Positions 23,841-31,698 of a DNA stretch of 39,246 nucleotides are shown here, in pieces. The position numbers were made by a program, and so were the translations under genes. This DNA comes from UJ101 sp047975265 (GTDB lineage Bacteria; Bacteroidota; Bacteroidia; Flavobacteriales; UJ101), in NCBI GenBank assembly GCA_047975265.1, contig JBKEDE010000072.1:1-39246 (forward strand), given 5' to 3'. Position 1 is the first letter of the stretch. Every line of letters begins with the position of its first letter. The notes under the pieces are model-generated. The model ran no database searches. It had not been told where the DNA came from and worked only from the letters and a program-made list of their open reading frames with translations.

Positions 23841-25226
23841 TTAATGTTTTGCTCTTCCTGATTCCATTAAACCGTCGTAATGATGATTCAACAAATAAGC
23901 ATTAATTTGCTGAATGGTATCGATGGCCACTCCTACTAAAATGATTAGTGAAGTTCCTCCGAAAAACATTGCAAAATTCTGTTGTATCCCAAAATTCATT
24001 ACAATTCCGGGCAGAATAGCAATAATTGCTAAAAAAATTGCTCCGGGAAATGTGATTTTAGATAAGATATCATCCAAATAATTGGATGTTTCCAATCCTG
24101 GTTTAATTCCCGGGACGAATCCTCCACTACGTTTCAATCCATCTGCCATTTGATTAACAGGGATTGTAATTGCGGTATAAAAGAACGTAAAAATTATAAT
24201 TAAAATCGCAAAGGTAATATTATATGCAATACCATCCAACTTTCCGAAGTCACTTAATATTGACATTTTTTCAGGATCATTTCCTACAAAATAAGAACCT
24301 ACCTGAACAGGCAATAATACAATAGCTTGGGCAAAGATGATCGGCATAACACCTGCTGCATTTACTTTTAAAGGAACATAATCTCTAACTGCATTGGTTA
24401 CAGAACGGGTGTATGAACTTCCACTGGCTTGAACTCTTTTGGCATACTGAACGGTTACGCGTCTTACAGCTTTTACCAATAATACGGATGCTAAGATTAC
24501 CAATAACCAAAGAATAGCTTCTATTAATACAAATACATAACCTCCGTTTTCACCTAAATTTACTTGATAGTTAAATTCTTCAATAATAGCCTGTGGTAAT
24601 GTAGCTATGATACCGACCATGATAATCAATGAAATTCCATTTCCGATTCCTTTATCGGTAATTTTTTCTCCTAACCACATGGTGAACATGGTTCCTGTTA
24701 CCAAAATTAAAGTTGCAACCGGATAAAACCAACTTGAACTTGCAAAGCTATAATAAGCTTGTGGAGCTTGTTCCATAGGTATAATCATGCTTTGAAACAT
24801 AATCAAATAGGATGGAGCTTGCACCAAACAAATAGCGATGGTTAGCCAACGTGTAATTTGATTTAAAGTTTTTCTACCACTCTCTCCATCATTTTGTAGC
24901 TTTTGAAGGTATGGAACAGCCATTCCCATTAACTGTAAAACAATGGATGCAGAAATATAAGGCATAATCCCTAATCCTAAAAGGGTTGCACGCGTAAATG
25001 CACCTCCTGTAAAAGCGGATATAATACTCAATAACCCGTTTTGTTGTTCTCCTGCAGCTTGTAACTGTGCCATATAGGCTTCAATTCCTAAAGGATTAAT
25101 TCCCGGTAATGGAATATGAGTACCAATTCTATACACCAATAATAGTCCCAAAGTTAAAAGAATTTTGTCTCTTAACTCTGTGATTTTATATATATTTTTT
25201 ATCGTTTGGATAAAATTACTTTTCAT
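23841..25226 (-). CDS. secY: Preprotein translocase subunit SecY
   Basis: This is a 461-aa protein from the ATG at 25226; the preceding in-frame TTG is a weaker start. It is the ten-span channel of the Sec translocon. Landmarks are LLVYRIGTHIPLPGI at TM1, the plug-region segment GAFTRATLLGLGIMPYISASI, LVVYAQ-like cytoplasmic loops and the C5-loop segment DGLKRSGGFVPGIKPG with its basic patch. It sits between rplO (10 nt) and infA (4 nt), as in other spc operons. It exports the signal-peptide proteins seen elsewhere in the window. Confidence 0.97.
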   Translation of the reverse strand: MKSNFIQTIKNIYKITELRDKILLTLGLLLVYRIGTHIPLPGINPLGIEAYMAQLQAAGEQQNGLLSIISAFTGGAFTRATLLGLGIMPYISASIVLQLMGMAVPYLQKLQNDGESGRKTLNQITRWLTIAICLVQAPSYLIMFQSMIIPMEQAPQAYYSFASSSWFYPVATLILVTGTMFTMWLGEKITDKGIGNGISLIIMVGIIATLPQAIIEEFNYQVNLGENGGYVFVLIEAILWLLVILASVLLVKAVRRVTVQYAKRVQASGSSYTRSVTNAVRDYVPLKVNAAGVMPIIFAQAIVLLPVQVGSYFVGNDPEKMSILSDFGKLDGIAYNITFAILIIIFTFFYTAITIPVNQMADGLKRSGGFVPGIKPGLETSNYLDDILSKITFPGAIFLAIIAILPGIVMNFGIQQNFAMFFGGTSLIILVGVAIDTIQQINAYLLNHHYDGLMESGRAKH

Positions 25227-25236
25227 CAAACAAAAA

Positions 25237-25686
25237 TTATAAAGTTATTACTTCTCCTCCGGCTTTTGTTACAGCTTCAGTAGCACTTTTAGTAAACTTA
25301 TCCGCAGCTATTTTCACAGAAGCTTTTAACTCTCCTCTACCTAATATTTTTACCAAGTCGTTTTTATGCACTAATCCTAATTCTACCAATACTTCTTTTG
25401 ATAAGGTATCGGTAATTTTTTTATGATCAACCAATGTCTGAATGGTGTCTAAGTTAATCCCTTTATACTCTTTACGATTAATATTATTAAACCCGAATTT
25501 GGGTACTCTACGTTGTAAAGGCATCTGACCTCCTTCAAAACCGATTTTTTTAGAGTAACCGGAACGAGATTTAGCACCTTTGTGCCCACGTGTTGAAGTA
25601 CCTCCTTTTCCTGATCCTTCCCCACGACCTTTTCTAATCCCTCGCTTTACTGAACCTTTTGCAGGTTTCAAGTTACTTAAATTCAT
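25237..25686 (-). CDS. rplO: 50S ribosomal protein L15
   Basis: This is a 149-aa protein. The Gly/Arg/Lys-rich N-terminus (SVKRGIRKGRGEGSGKGG, then THRGHKGAKSRSGYSKK-type residues) threads into 23S rRNA. FEGGQMPLQRRVPKFGF is the family signature. The C-terminal globular part ends TEAVTKAGGEVITL. It follows rpmD by 19 nt and precedes secY. Normal length. Confidence 0.97.
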   Translation of the reverse strand: MNLSNLKPAKGSVKRGIRKGRGEGSGKGGTSTRGHKGAKSRSGYSKKIGFEGGQMPLQRRVPKFGFNNINRKEYKGINLDTIQTLVDHKKITDTLSKEVLVELGLVHKNDLVKILGRGELKASVKIAADKFTKSATEAVTKAGGEVITL

Positions 25687-25705
25687 TGTTTATATTTTTA
25701 TTTTT

Positions 25706-25882
25706 CTACTTCTCTACTTCTACCAAATGAGCAACTTTACGTATCATCCCCTCAATCTGGGGCGTTGCTTCATGTTCAACTACTTGATTAATCTTTTTTA
25801 ATCCTAATGCTTCCAAAGTTCTTTTTTGATTTTGAGAACGATTGATAGCACTTCTTTTTAATATTACTTTGATTTTTGCCAT
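25706..25882 (-). CDS. rpmD: 50S ribosomal protein L30
   Basis: This is a 58-aa protein read by hand between rpsE and rplO. It starts MAKIKVILKRSAINRSQNQK, continues RTLEALGLKKINQVVEHEAT and ends HLVEVEK before a TAG stop. This is the compact L30 fold (ferredoxin-like), with the typical LGLKKINQ turn. It is 16 nt after rpsE and 19 nt before rplO, the usual position. Confidence 0.96.
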   Translation of the reverse strand: MAKIKVILKRSAINRSQNQKRTLEALGLKKINQVVEHEATPQIEGMIRKVAHLVEVEK

Positions 25883-25898
25883 GATATCGTTTTCTTTT

Positions 25899-26420
25899 TT
25901 ATCCTTTAAAAACTTTTTCTACCGAAATACCTCGTTGGTGTGCAATCGTATCTGCATTCCTTAGAGATAATAAGGCTTTTACTGCTGCTTTTACAACGTT
26001 GTGCGGATTAGAAGATCCTTTGGATTTTGATAATACATCGTGTACTCCTACAGCTTCTAAAACAACACGTAACGGTCCTCCGGCAATAACTCCCGTACCA
26101 TGTGAAGCAGGTCGGATAAACACATGTGCACCTCCATAACGAGCTTCTTGTTCATGAGGAATTGTACCGTCTTGTAAAGGTACTTTAACTAAATTTTTCT
26201 TAGCATCTTCAACGGCTTTGGCAATGGCTGAAGCCACATCGTTGGATTTTCCTAATCCAAAACCAACAACGCCGTTACCGTCTCCCACAACTGAAATTGC
26301 AGAAAATCCGAAATTTCTACCTCCTTTGGTAACCTTGGTTACACGCTGTATTCCTACCAAGTGATCTTTTAATTCAAGACCTCCCGGTTTAACTTTTTCT
26401 ATGTTTTTTAATCCTAACAT
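25899..26420 (-). CDS. rpsE: 30S ribosomal protein S5
   Basis: This is a 173-aa protein. The N-terminal double-stranded RNA-binding domain (LKDHLVGIQRVTKVTKGGRNFGFSA) is followed by the C-terminal domain with GVIAGGPLRVVLEAVGVHDVLSKSKGSSNPHN. S5 lies at the mRNA entry tunnel and contributes to accuracy and helicase activity. The loop around VTKGGR, where spectinomycin-resistance changes are known in other bacteria, looks intact. It is 10 nt after rplR. Confidence 0.98.
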   Translation of the reverse strand: MLGLKNIEKVKPGGLELKDHLVGIQRVTKVTKGGRNFGFSAISVVGDGNGVVGFGLGKSNDVASAIAKAVEDAKKNLVKVPLQDGTIPHEQEARYGGAHVFIRPASHGTGVIAGGPLRVVLEAVGVHDVLSKSKGSSNPHNVVKAAVKALLSLRNADTIAHQRGISVEKVFKG

Positions 26421-26430
26421 ACTTTTTTTC

Positions 26431-26787
26431 TTAGAATTTTAGACCTCCTTCTCTAGCTCCTTCTGCTAAAGATTTAACTCTTCCGTGATAAATAAATCCG
26501 TTACGATCAAATACAACTGTTTCAATTCCGGCAACTTTTGCTTCTTCGGCAATTTTCTTACCGACAATGGCTGCCTGTTCTATTTTTGTAACTTTTCCTG
26601 AAATAACACCTTTTGCTCTGGATGAAGCTGTCGCTAATGTTTTTCCGGACTGATCATCAATAATTTGAGCATAGATTTCCTTATTACTTCTAAAAACGGA
26701 AAGTCTGGGGCGTTCTTGAGTTCCGAAAATATTTTTTCGAACTCTGTTCTTTATTTTTTGTCTTCTCTGTTCTTTATTAATAGCCAT
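26431..26787 (-). CDS. rplR: 50S ribosomal protein L18
   Basis: This is a 118-aa protein. The basic N-terminus (RRQKIKNRVRKNIFGTQERP) precedes RLSVFRSNKEIYAQIIDD and the ending VFDRNGFIYHGRVKSLAEGAREGGLKF, all typical of L18. It binds 5S rRNA with L5 in the central protuberance. It is 21 nt after rplF and 10 nt before rpsE. Confidence 0.98.
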   Translation of the reverse strand: MAINKEQRRQKIKNRVRKNIFGTQERPRLSVFRSNKEIYAQIIDDQSGKTLATASSRAKGVISGKVTKIEQAAIVGKKIAEEAKVAGIETVVFDRNGFIYHGRVKSLAEGAREGGLKF

Positions 26788-26808
26788 CTTTTACCAAATA
26801 TTTTAAGA

Positions 26809-27354
26809 TTAAGCGGACTTACCAGCCTTACGACGAATTTGCTCTCCGACAAATTTAATACCTTTTCCTTTATAAGGTTCAGGTTTACGGAACGAGCGTA
26901 TTTTTGCAGCGACCATTCCTACTAATTGTTTATCGTGAGAAGTTAGTTTAATCATTGGATTTTTTCCTTTTTCAGAAACGGTTTCTACTTTTACTTCCGA
27001 GGCAATATTCATCACGATATTATGGGAAAACCCCAATGCTAAATCCAATTTTTGTCCTTGGTTAGTAGCTCTGTATCCAACACCGACTAATTCCAATTCT
27101 TTTGTAAATCCTTCAGAAACTCCTATAACCATATTATTCACCAATGCACGGTATAAACCATGTAGCGAGCGATGTTCCTTATTGTTGGAAGGTCTTGCAA
27201 AGCTCAATGTTCCATCTTCTAAAGATACCTTAATATCGCGATTGATTTCTTGTGTTAGTTCACCTAATTTACCCTTAACGGCTATAACATTGTCTTTAAT
27301 ATCTATTGTTACTCCTTCAGGGATAGAGATTGGTGCATTTCCTATTCTTGACAT
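26809..27354 (-). CDS. rplF: 50S ribosomal protein L6
   Basis: This is a 181-aa protein. I chose the ATG at 27354 (MSRIGNAPISIP), the universal L6 start; the frame upstream to 27396 would run into rpsH and is not conserved. The two alpha/beta repeats are visible, with the C-terminal signature RSFRKPEPYKGKGIKF. It contacts 23S rRNA near the factor-binding site. It is 13 nt after rpsH. Confidence 0.98.
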   Translation of the reverse strand: MSRIGNAPISIPEGVTIDIKDNVIAVKGKLGELTQEINRDIKVSLEDGTLSFARPSNNKEHRSLHGLYRALVNNMVIGVSEGFTKELELVGVGYRATNQGQKLDLALGFSHNIVMNIASEVKVETVSEKGKNPMIKLTSHDKQLVGMVAAKIRSFRKPEPYKGKGIKFVGEQIRRKAGKSA

Positions 27355-27367
27355 CTTATATCTAATT

Positions 27368-27766
27368 TTAGTAAATGTAACATAAAATTTCTCCACCTAC
27401 ATTTTCACGACGGGCTTTCTTATCAGTCATTACTCCTTTAGAAGTTGAAATAATGGCTATACCCAAACCGTTTAATACACGTGGTAAATCTTTAGCTCCT
27501 ACGTATTTTCTCAACCCGGGCTTAGAAGCTCGTTCTAATTTACGAACTGCCGGTTCTTTCGTTAATTTATTGTACTTTAAGGCAATTTTTATCGTTCCTT
27601 GTACAGTCTCATCTTCAAACTTATAGTTCAAGATGTATCCTTGGTCAAACAAAATCTTTGTGATTTCTTTTTTAAGATTCGAAGCCGGAACTTCTACTAC
27701 TCGATGACCTGCCATAATTGCATTTCTTACTCTCGTAAGATAATCTGCGATGGGATCTGTTACCAT
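27368..27766 (-). CDS. rpsH: 30S ribosomal protein S8
   Basis: This is a 132-aa protein that begins DPIADYLTRVRNAIMAGH. It ends STSKGVMTDKKARRENVGGEILCYIY, which holds the 16S rRNA-binding signature (STSKG, ARRENVGGE). S8 is a primary binder of helix 21 and in E. coli represses the spc operon by binding its mRNA. Here an 85-nt gap with a strong inverted repeat precedes it, the same size as the gap before rpsD. Confidence 0.98.
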   Translation of the reverse strand: MVTDPIADYLTRVRNAIMAGHRVVEVPASNLKKEITKILFDQGYILNYKFEDETVQGTIKIALKYNKLTKEPAVRKLERASKPGLRKYVGAKDLPRVLNGLGIAIISTSKGVMTDKKARRENVGGEILCYIY

Positions 27767-27785
27767 TTAATATTAATTTTGAGTG

Positions 27786-27839
27786 ATGAGTTTTGGTCTT
27801 AGTTAAATATTAATATCCAATTCCAACTTTAAAACTCAT
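27786..27839 (-). promoter_or_regulatory. Hairpin in the rpsN-rpsH gap
   Basis: On the minus strand ATGAGTTTT (27839-27831) and AAAACTCAT (27794-27786) are perfect 9-bp arms separated by 36 nt. A possible inner AGTT/AACT pairing and a 10-bp palindrome ATATTAATAT lie in the loop. It lies about 20 nt before the S8 start. No T run follows, so it is not a standard terminator. Candidate S8 autoregulatory or processing element. Confidence 0.5.
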
Positions 27840-27851
27840 AAATTTAATTTT

Positions 27852-28121
27852 TTACCAACTTGCCTTTTTAACACCCGGTATCAACCCTTGATTAGCCATT
27901 TCACGAAAAGTTACACGTGAAATTCCAAATTGACGCATATACCCTTTAGGTCTTCCTGTTAATTTACAACGATTGTGCAAACGAACCGGAGAAGCATCTT
28001 TAGGAAGTTTTTGTAATCCTTCATAATCGCCTGCTTCTTTTAAGGCTTTACGCTTGGCTACATATTTTGCTACTAATTTTTGTCTTTTTACCTCACGGGC
28101 TTTCATTGATTCTTTAGCCAT
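27852..28121 (-). CDS. rpsN: 30S ribosomal protein S14 (zinc-free type)
   Basis: This 89-aa protein is the long, C-minus form. The C-terminal signature runs CKLTGRPKGYMRQFGISRV and on through FREMANQGLIPGVKKASW. The CxxC pairs of zinc-binding S14 are absent; only one Cys is present. It sits in the 30S head beside S3 and S10. It is 3 nt after rplE and is followed by the unusual 85-nt gap. Confidence 0.97.
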   Translation of the reverse strand: MAKESMKAREVKRQKLVAKYVAKRKALKEAGDYEGLQKLPKDASPVRLHNRCKLTGRPKGYMRQFGISRVTFREMANQGLIPGVKKASW

Positions 28122-28124
28122 CGT

Positions 28125-28676
28125 CTAATTCTTTTTAAAGGGTAAACCTAAATGTGTTAATAATGCTTTTGCTTCTTTATCTGTATCAGCAGAAGTAACG
28201 AAAGTAATATTCATCCCTTGTATTTTTTTAACTTGGTCAATATTAATCTCAGGGAAAATAATCTGTTCTGTTATTCCCATGTTATAATTACCTCTACCGT
28301 CAAACCCGTCAGCCGATACTCCGTTAAAATCTCGCACTCTCGGAAGTGCCGTAGATATGTAACGGTCTAAAAACTCGTACATGTTATTTCTACGCAAAGT
28401 AACTTTTACCCCAATAGGCATTCCTTTACGTAGTTTAAATCCGGCTTCATCTTTTTTAGAAATCGTTGAAACGGCTTTTTGTCCTGTAATTGCTGTCATT
28501 TCTTCTATGGCATAGTCGATTACTTTCTTATCAGCTACTGCAGATCCTAAACCTTGCGAAAGAACAATCTTTTTCAATTTAGGCACTTGCATAACGGATG
28601 TGTATCCAAACTCTTCTTTTAGAGCAGCAATAATTTTATCGTTGTATGACTTTTTAAGTCTTGGTTCGTAATTCAT
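28125..28676 (-). CDS. rplE: 50S ribosomal protein L5
   Basis: This is a 183-aa protein. L5 blocks seen are MQVPKLKKIVLSQGLG, GQKAVSTISKKDEAGFKLRKG-type residues, GVKVTLRRNNMYEFLDR and NMGITEQIIFPEI. It binds 5S rRNA in the central protuberance and contacts S13 and P-site tRNA. It is 15 nt after rplX and 3 nt before rpsN. In E. coli the S8 repressor site overlaps this gene's start; here the visible hairpin lies further downstream. Confidence 0.98.
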   Translation of the reverse strand: MNYEPRLKKSYNDKIIAALKEEFGYTSVMQVPKLKKIVLSQGLGSAVADKKVIDYAIEEMTAITGQKAVSTISKKDEAGFKLRKGMPIGVKVTLRRNNMYEFLDRYISTALPRVRDFNGVSADGFDGRGNYNMGITEQIIFPEINIDQVKKIQGMNITFVTSADTDKEAKALLTHLGLPFKKN

Positions 28677-28691
28677 TTCTTAAACTTTTAT

Positions 28692-29006
28692 CTAAAAAAT
28701 TTCACCTGATTTCTTAGCGTAACGTACTTTTTTATCTCCTTCCATTTTATATCCAACGCGTGTTGGTTTTCCTGTTTTAGGATCCACTAATGCTAAATTT
28801 GATATATGAATGGGTGCTTCCTTTTCTATAATACCACCTTGCGGATTTTCAGCAGAAGGTTTTGTATGTTTTTTAATCATATTAACACCTTCTACAATAG
28901 CACGGTTTTTATCTACGATTACTTTCAATACTTTACCTGTGTCTCTTTTAGAAGCACCTGATAAAACAATTACTTTATCTCCTGTTTTAATTTTTAATTT
29001 TGGCAT
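28692..29006 (-). CDS. rplX: 50S ribosomal protein L24
   Basis: This is a 104-aa protein. The KOW motif lies near the N-terminus (KTGDKVIVLSGASKRDTGKV), followed by VEGVNMIKKHTKPSAENPQG and IHISNLALVDPKTGKPTRVG. It is one of the two assembly initiators of the 50S subunit, binding the 5' end of 23S rRNA. It is 11 nt after rplN. Confidence 0.98.
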   Translation of the reverse strand: MPKLKIKTGDKVIVLSGASKRDTGKVLKVIVDKNRAIVEGVNMIKKHTKPSAENPQGGIIEKEAPIHISNLALVDPKTGKPTRVGYKMEGDKKVRYAKKSGEIF

Positions 29007-29017
29007 TTTCTAACATT

Positions 29018-29386
29018 TTATAACACCTCAGGTGCAAGTGAAACAATTTTCATATATTCTTTATCACGCAATTCTCTTGCAACCGGTCCGAAAACACGTG
29101 TTCCACGCATTTCACCGTTTGCTCCTAATAATACGCATGCATTGTCGTCGAATCGGATGTAAGAACCGTCTTTACGTCTTACCTCTTTAGTAGTTCTAAC
29201 TACAACAGCTCTTGAAACAGTCCCTTTCTTTATATTTCCGGAAGGTGTTGCCTCTTTTACTGTAACAACAATTTGATCACCTATTGAAGCATAACGTCTT
29301 TTAGTTCCTCCTAAAACACGAATTACCAATACCTCTCTGGCACCTGTATTATCTGCAACTTTTAGTCTCGATTCTTGTTGTAACAT
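29018..29386 (-). CDS. rplN: 50S ribosomal protein L14
   Basis: This is a 122-aa protein. It starts MLQQESRLKVADNTGAREVL and contains RYASIGDQIVVTVKEATP, VVVRTTKEVRRKDGSYIRFD and the ending VFGPVARELRDKEYMKIVSLAPEVL. It forms an intersubunit bridge with L19. It lies 1 nt after rpsQ, so coupled translation is likely. Confidence 0.98.
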   Translation of the reverse strand: MLQQESRLKVADNTGAREVLVIRVLGGTKRRYASIGDQIVVTVKEATPSGNIKKGTVSRAVVVRTTKEVRRKDGSYIRFDDNACVLLGANGEMRGTRVFGPVARELRDKEYMKIVSLAPEVL

Positions 29387-29387
29387 A

Positions 29388-29642
29388 TTATTTGGCTCTT
29401 TCTAAAATTTCTACTAATCTCCAACGTTTGTTTTTACTTAGAGGACGTGTTTCCATAATACGAACTTTATCCCCTTCGTTACATGCGTTCTCAGCATCGT
29501 GTACAGTATATTTTTTTGATTTTAATACAAATTTTCCATACATAGGATGCTTCATCCTTTTAGTTTCGGTAACGACAACGGTTTTCTCCATTTTATTTGA
29601 CGTTACGATTCCTATTCTCTCTTTTCTTAAGTTTCTTTCCAT
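29388..29642 (-). CDS. rpsQ: 30S ribosomal protein S17
   Basis: This is an 84-aa OB-fold protein. It contains LRKERIGIVTSNKMEKTVVV, KHPMYGKFVLKSKKYTVHDA and GDKVRIMETRPLSKNKRWRL, the S17 signature. It binds 16S rRNA helices 7 and 11 early in 30S assembly. It is 4 nt after rpmC. Confidence 0.98.
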   Translation of the reverse strand: MERNLRKERIGIVTSNKMEKTVVVTETKRMKHPMYGKFVLKSKKYTVHDAENACNEGDKVRIMETRPLSKNKRWRLVEILERAK

Positions 29643-29646
29643 TTCC

Positions 29647-29844
29647 TTAAGATTTCTTTAAATCTCTATTACGTAATTCAGTGGCAAGTCGGGCAATGAC
29701 TTTTCTATCTTTTCTCAACTGAATTGGGTTTTCCAGAGGAGATACATTATGTACCAATTGGGCATTTTGGTACTTTATTTTCGCTTCTTTCAATTTAGTA
29801 GCGATATCTTCTGTTGATAATTCTCTAATTTCAGACATTTTCAT
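29647..29844 (-). CDS. rpmC: 50S ribosomal protein L29
   Basis: This is a 65-aa two-helix protein. I chose the ATG at 29844 (MKMSEIREL); an in-frame GTG two codons earlier is less likely. Family features are EIRELSTEDIATKLKEAKI near the start and NPIQLRKDRKVIARLATELR near the end. It lies beside L23 at the tunnel exit. It is 12 nt after rplP. Confidence 0.96.
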   Translation of the reverse strand: MKMSEIRELSTEDIATKLKEAKIKYQNAQLVHNVSPLENPIQLRKDRKVIARLATELRNRDLKKS

Positions 29845-29856
29845 AACCACTCATTT

Positions 29857-30279
29857 TTATTCTTTAACGAAATCATTCGCTACTATAAACTTTGTTTTAA
29901 CCGGTAACTTCTGAGCAGCTAACCGTAAGGCTTCTTTTGCTACTTTATAAGGTACACCTCCTACTTCAAATAAAATACGTCCGGGTTTGGCAACGGCAAC
30001 AAAATATTCCGGAGCTCCTTTACCTTTACCCATACGCACTTCTTGAGGTTTTTTGGTAATTGGTTTATCCGGAAAGATTTTAATCCATAATTGCCCTTCC
30101 CTTTTCATATATCTCGTAGCAGCAACACGAGCTGCTTCAATCTGTCTTGATGTAATCCAAGTAGCATCCAATGCTTTGATGCCAAAAGTACCATATGCTA
30201 ACCGATTTCCTCGAGTCGAATTACCTTTCATCCGTCCTTTTTGGACTCTTCTAAATTTCGTTCTTTTAGGTTGTAACAT
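29857..30279 (-). CDS. rplP: 50S ribosomal protein L16
   Basis: This is a 140-aa protein. It begins MLQPKRTKFRRVQKGRMKG and contains TWITSRQIEAARVAATRYMK, RMGKGKGAPEYFVAVAKPG and GRILFEVGGVP. It organises the A-site region of 23S rRNA. It is 22 nt after rpsC. Normal length, no irregularity. Confidence 0.98.
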   Translation of the reverse strand: MLQPKRTKFRRVQKGRMKGNSTRGNRLAYGTFGIKALDATWITSRQIEAARVAATRYMKREGQLWIKIFPDKPITKKPQEVRMGKGKGAPEYFVAVAKPGRILFEVGGVPYKVAKEALRLAAQKLPVKTKFIVANDFVKE

Positions 30280-30301
30280 GATCGTCTCCTTTTGTTAATT
30301 A

Positions 30302-31012
30302 CTACTTTCTTTTTCTGATACCGCCTTTTTTACCGACGCCACCACTTTTCTTTTTTTGCATTCCAACTAATGGAGATAGGTCTCGTTTTCCATAAACTTC
30401 TCCTTTCATGATCCAAACCTTAATTCCAAGACGACCGTACGTTGTATGAGCTTCTGCCAATGCATAATCTATATCTGCACGGAATGTCGATAATGGAATA
30501 CGTCCGTCTTTATATGATTCGGAACGTGCCATTTCTGCACCGTTTAAACGACCTGAAATCTGAACTTTAATTCCTTCACAATTCATTCTCATGGCTGATT
30601 GAATTGCCATTTTTACAGCTCTTTTGTAAGAAACACGGTTTTCAATTTGGCGTGCAACACCTCGTGCAACTAATAAAGCATCTAATTCCGGTCTTTTAAT
30701 TTCAAAAATGTTGATTTGAACTTCTTTTCCGGTTATTTTTTTCAACTCTTCTTTCAGTTTATCAACTTCTTGTCCTCCTTTACCGATAATAATTCCCGGA
30801 CGTGCCGTTGTGATGGTTATGGTAACTAACTTTAGTGTCCGTTCAATAACGATTTTAGATACACTTGCTTTTGCTAAACGTGCATTAACATACTGACGGA
30901 TTTTATAATCCTCTGCTATTTTATCACCATAATCTTTACCTCCGAACCAGTTAGAATCCCATCCTCTGATAATTCCTAATCTATTTCCAATTGGATTTGT
31001 TTTTTGTCCCAT
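30302..31012 (-). CDS. rpsC: 30S ribosomal protein S3
   Basis: This is a 236-aa protein. It starts MGQKTNPIGNRLGIIRGWDS. The KH domain carries ARPGIIIGKGGQEVDKLKEEL at about residues 76-96, and the C-terminal domain LNGAEMARSESYKDGRIPLS, then YGRLGIKVWIMKGE. The tail is basic and Gly-rich. It guards the mRNA entry channel with S4 and S5. It is 3 nt after rplV. Confidence 0.98.
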   Translation of the reverse strand: MGQKTNPIGNRLGIIRGWDSNWFGGKDYGDKIAEDYKIRQYVNARLAKASVSKIVIERTLKLVTITITTARPGIIIGKGGQEVDKLKEELKKITGKEVQINIFEIKRPELDALLVARGVARQIENRVSYKRAVKMAIQSAMRMNCEGIKVQISGRLNGAEMARSESYKDGRIPLSTFRADIDYALAEAHTTYGRLGIKVWIMKGEVYGKRDLSPLVGMQKKKSGGVGKKGGIRKRK

Positions 31013-31015
31013 AGC

Positions 31016-31417
31016 TTACTTTTCGGTTTTATTACCTAAGATTAAAGTTACATGATTTGATCTCTTTCTGATTCGGTGTGCACGACCTTGCGGTGCAGGT
31101 TGAATTCGTTTTAACATTCTGGCACTATCCACGTAAATTTCTTTTACAATAAGATGAGCACCTTCTATATCCGATCCTTCGTTTTTTACTTGCCAGTTAG
31201 CTATAGCAGACATCAATAGTTTTTCTAACTTATTTGAAGCTTCTTTTTTACTGTATTTTAAAAGATATAAAGCTTTATTCACTTCTTCTCCTCTTACCGT
31301 ATCCGCCACAAGTCTCATTTTTCGAGGTGAAGTCGGGCAATTGTTCAGTCGTGCAAAAGCAACTTGTTTCTTAGCTTCGGCACGTTTTTCCGCACTAAAT
31401 CTTTTTCTTTTTCCCAT
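31016..31417 (-). CDS. rplV: 50S ribosomal protein L22
   Basis: This is a 133-aa protein. It contains LNNCPTSPRKMRLVADTVRG and ends KRIQPAPQGRAHRIRKRSNH followed by VTLIL. The long beta-hairpin that lines the exit tunnel is the MLKRIQPAPQGRAHRI segment, which looks complete, with no insertions of the kind seen in macrolide resistance. It is 5 nt after rpsS. Confidence 0.98.
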   Translation of the reverse strand: MGKRKRFSAEKRAEAKKQVAFARLNNCPTSPRKMRLVADTVRGEEVNKALYLLKYSKKEASNKLEKLLMSAIANWQVKNEGSDIEGAHLIVKEIYVDSARMLKRIQPAPQGRAHRIRKRSNHVTLILGNKTEK

Positions 31418-31422
31418 TGCAA

Positions 31423-31695
31423 TTACTTTTTACCTTTATTTTTTGCACCTGCATGACCTCTAAAAGTACGCGTAGGGGCAAATTCACCTAATTTATGTCC
31501 AACCATGTTTTCAGTTATATATACCGGAATAAATTGACGTCCGTTATGTACTGCGATTGTTTGTCCTACGAAATCCGGAGAAATCATGGATGCTCTTGAC
31601 CAAGTTTTAATAACCGATTTTTTTTCTGAATTGGCTAAAACTTTCTTTTCTAATTTATAATGGATATACGGTCCTTTTTTTAATGAACGTGCCAT
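31423..31695 (-). CDS. rpsS: 30S ribosomal protein S19
   Basis: This is a 90-aa protein. It starts MARSLKKGPYIHYKLEKKV and contains IKTWSRASMISPDFVGQTIA and GHKLGEFAPTRTFRGHAGAK. It lies in the 30S head with S13 near the A-site tRNA. It is 3 nt after rplB. Confidence 0.98.
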   Translation of the reverse strand: MARSLKKGPYIHYKLEKKVLANSEKKSVIKTWSRASMISPDFVGQTIAVHNGRQFIPVYITENMVGHKLGEFAPTRTFRGHAGAKNKGKK

Positions 31696-31698
31696 ACA

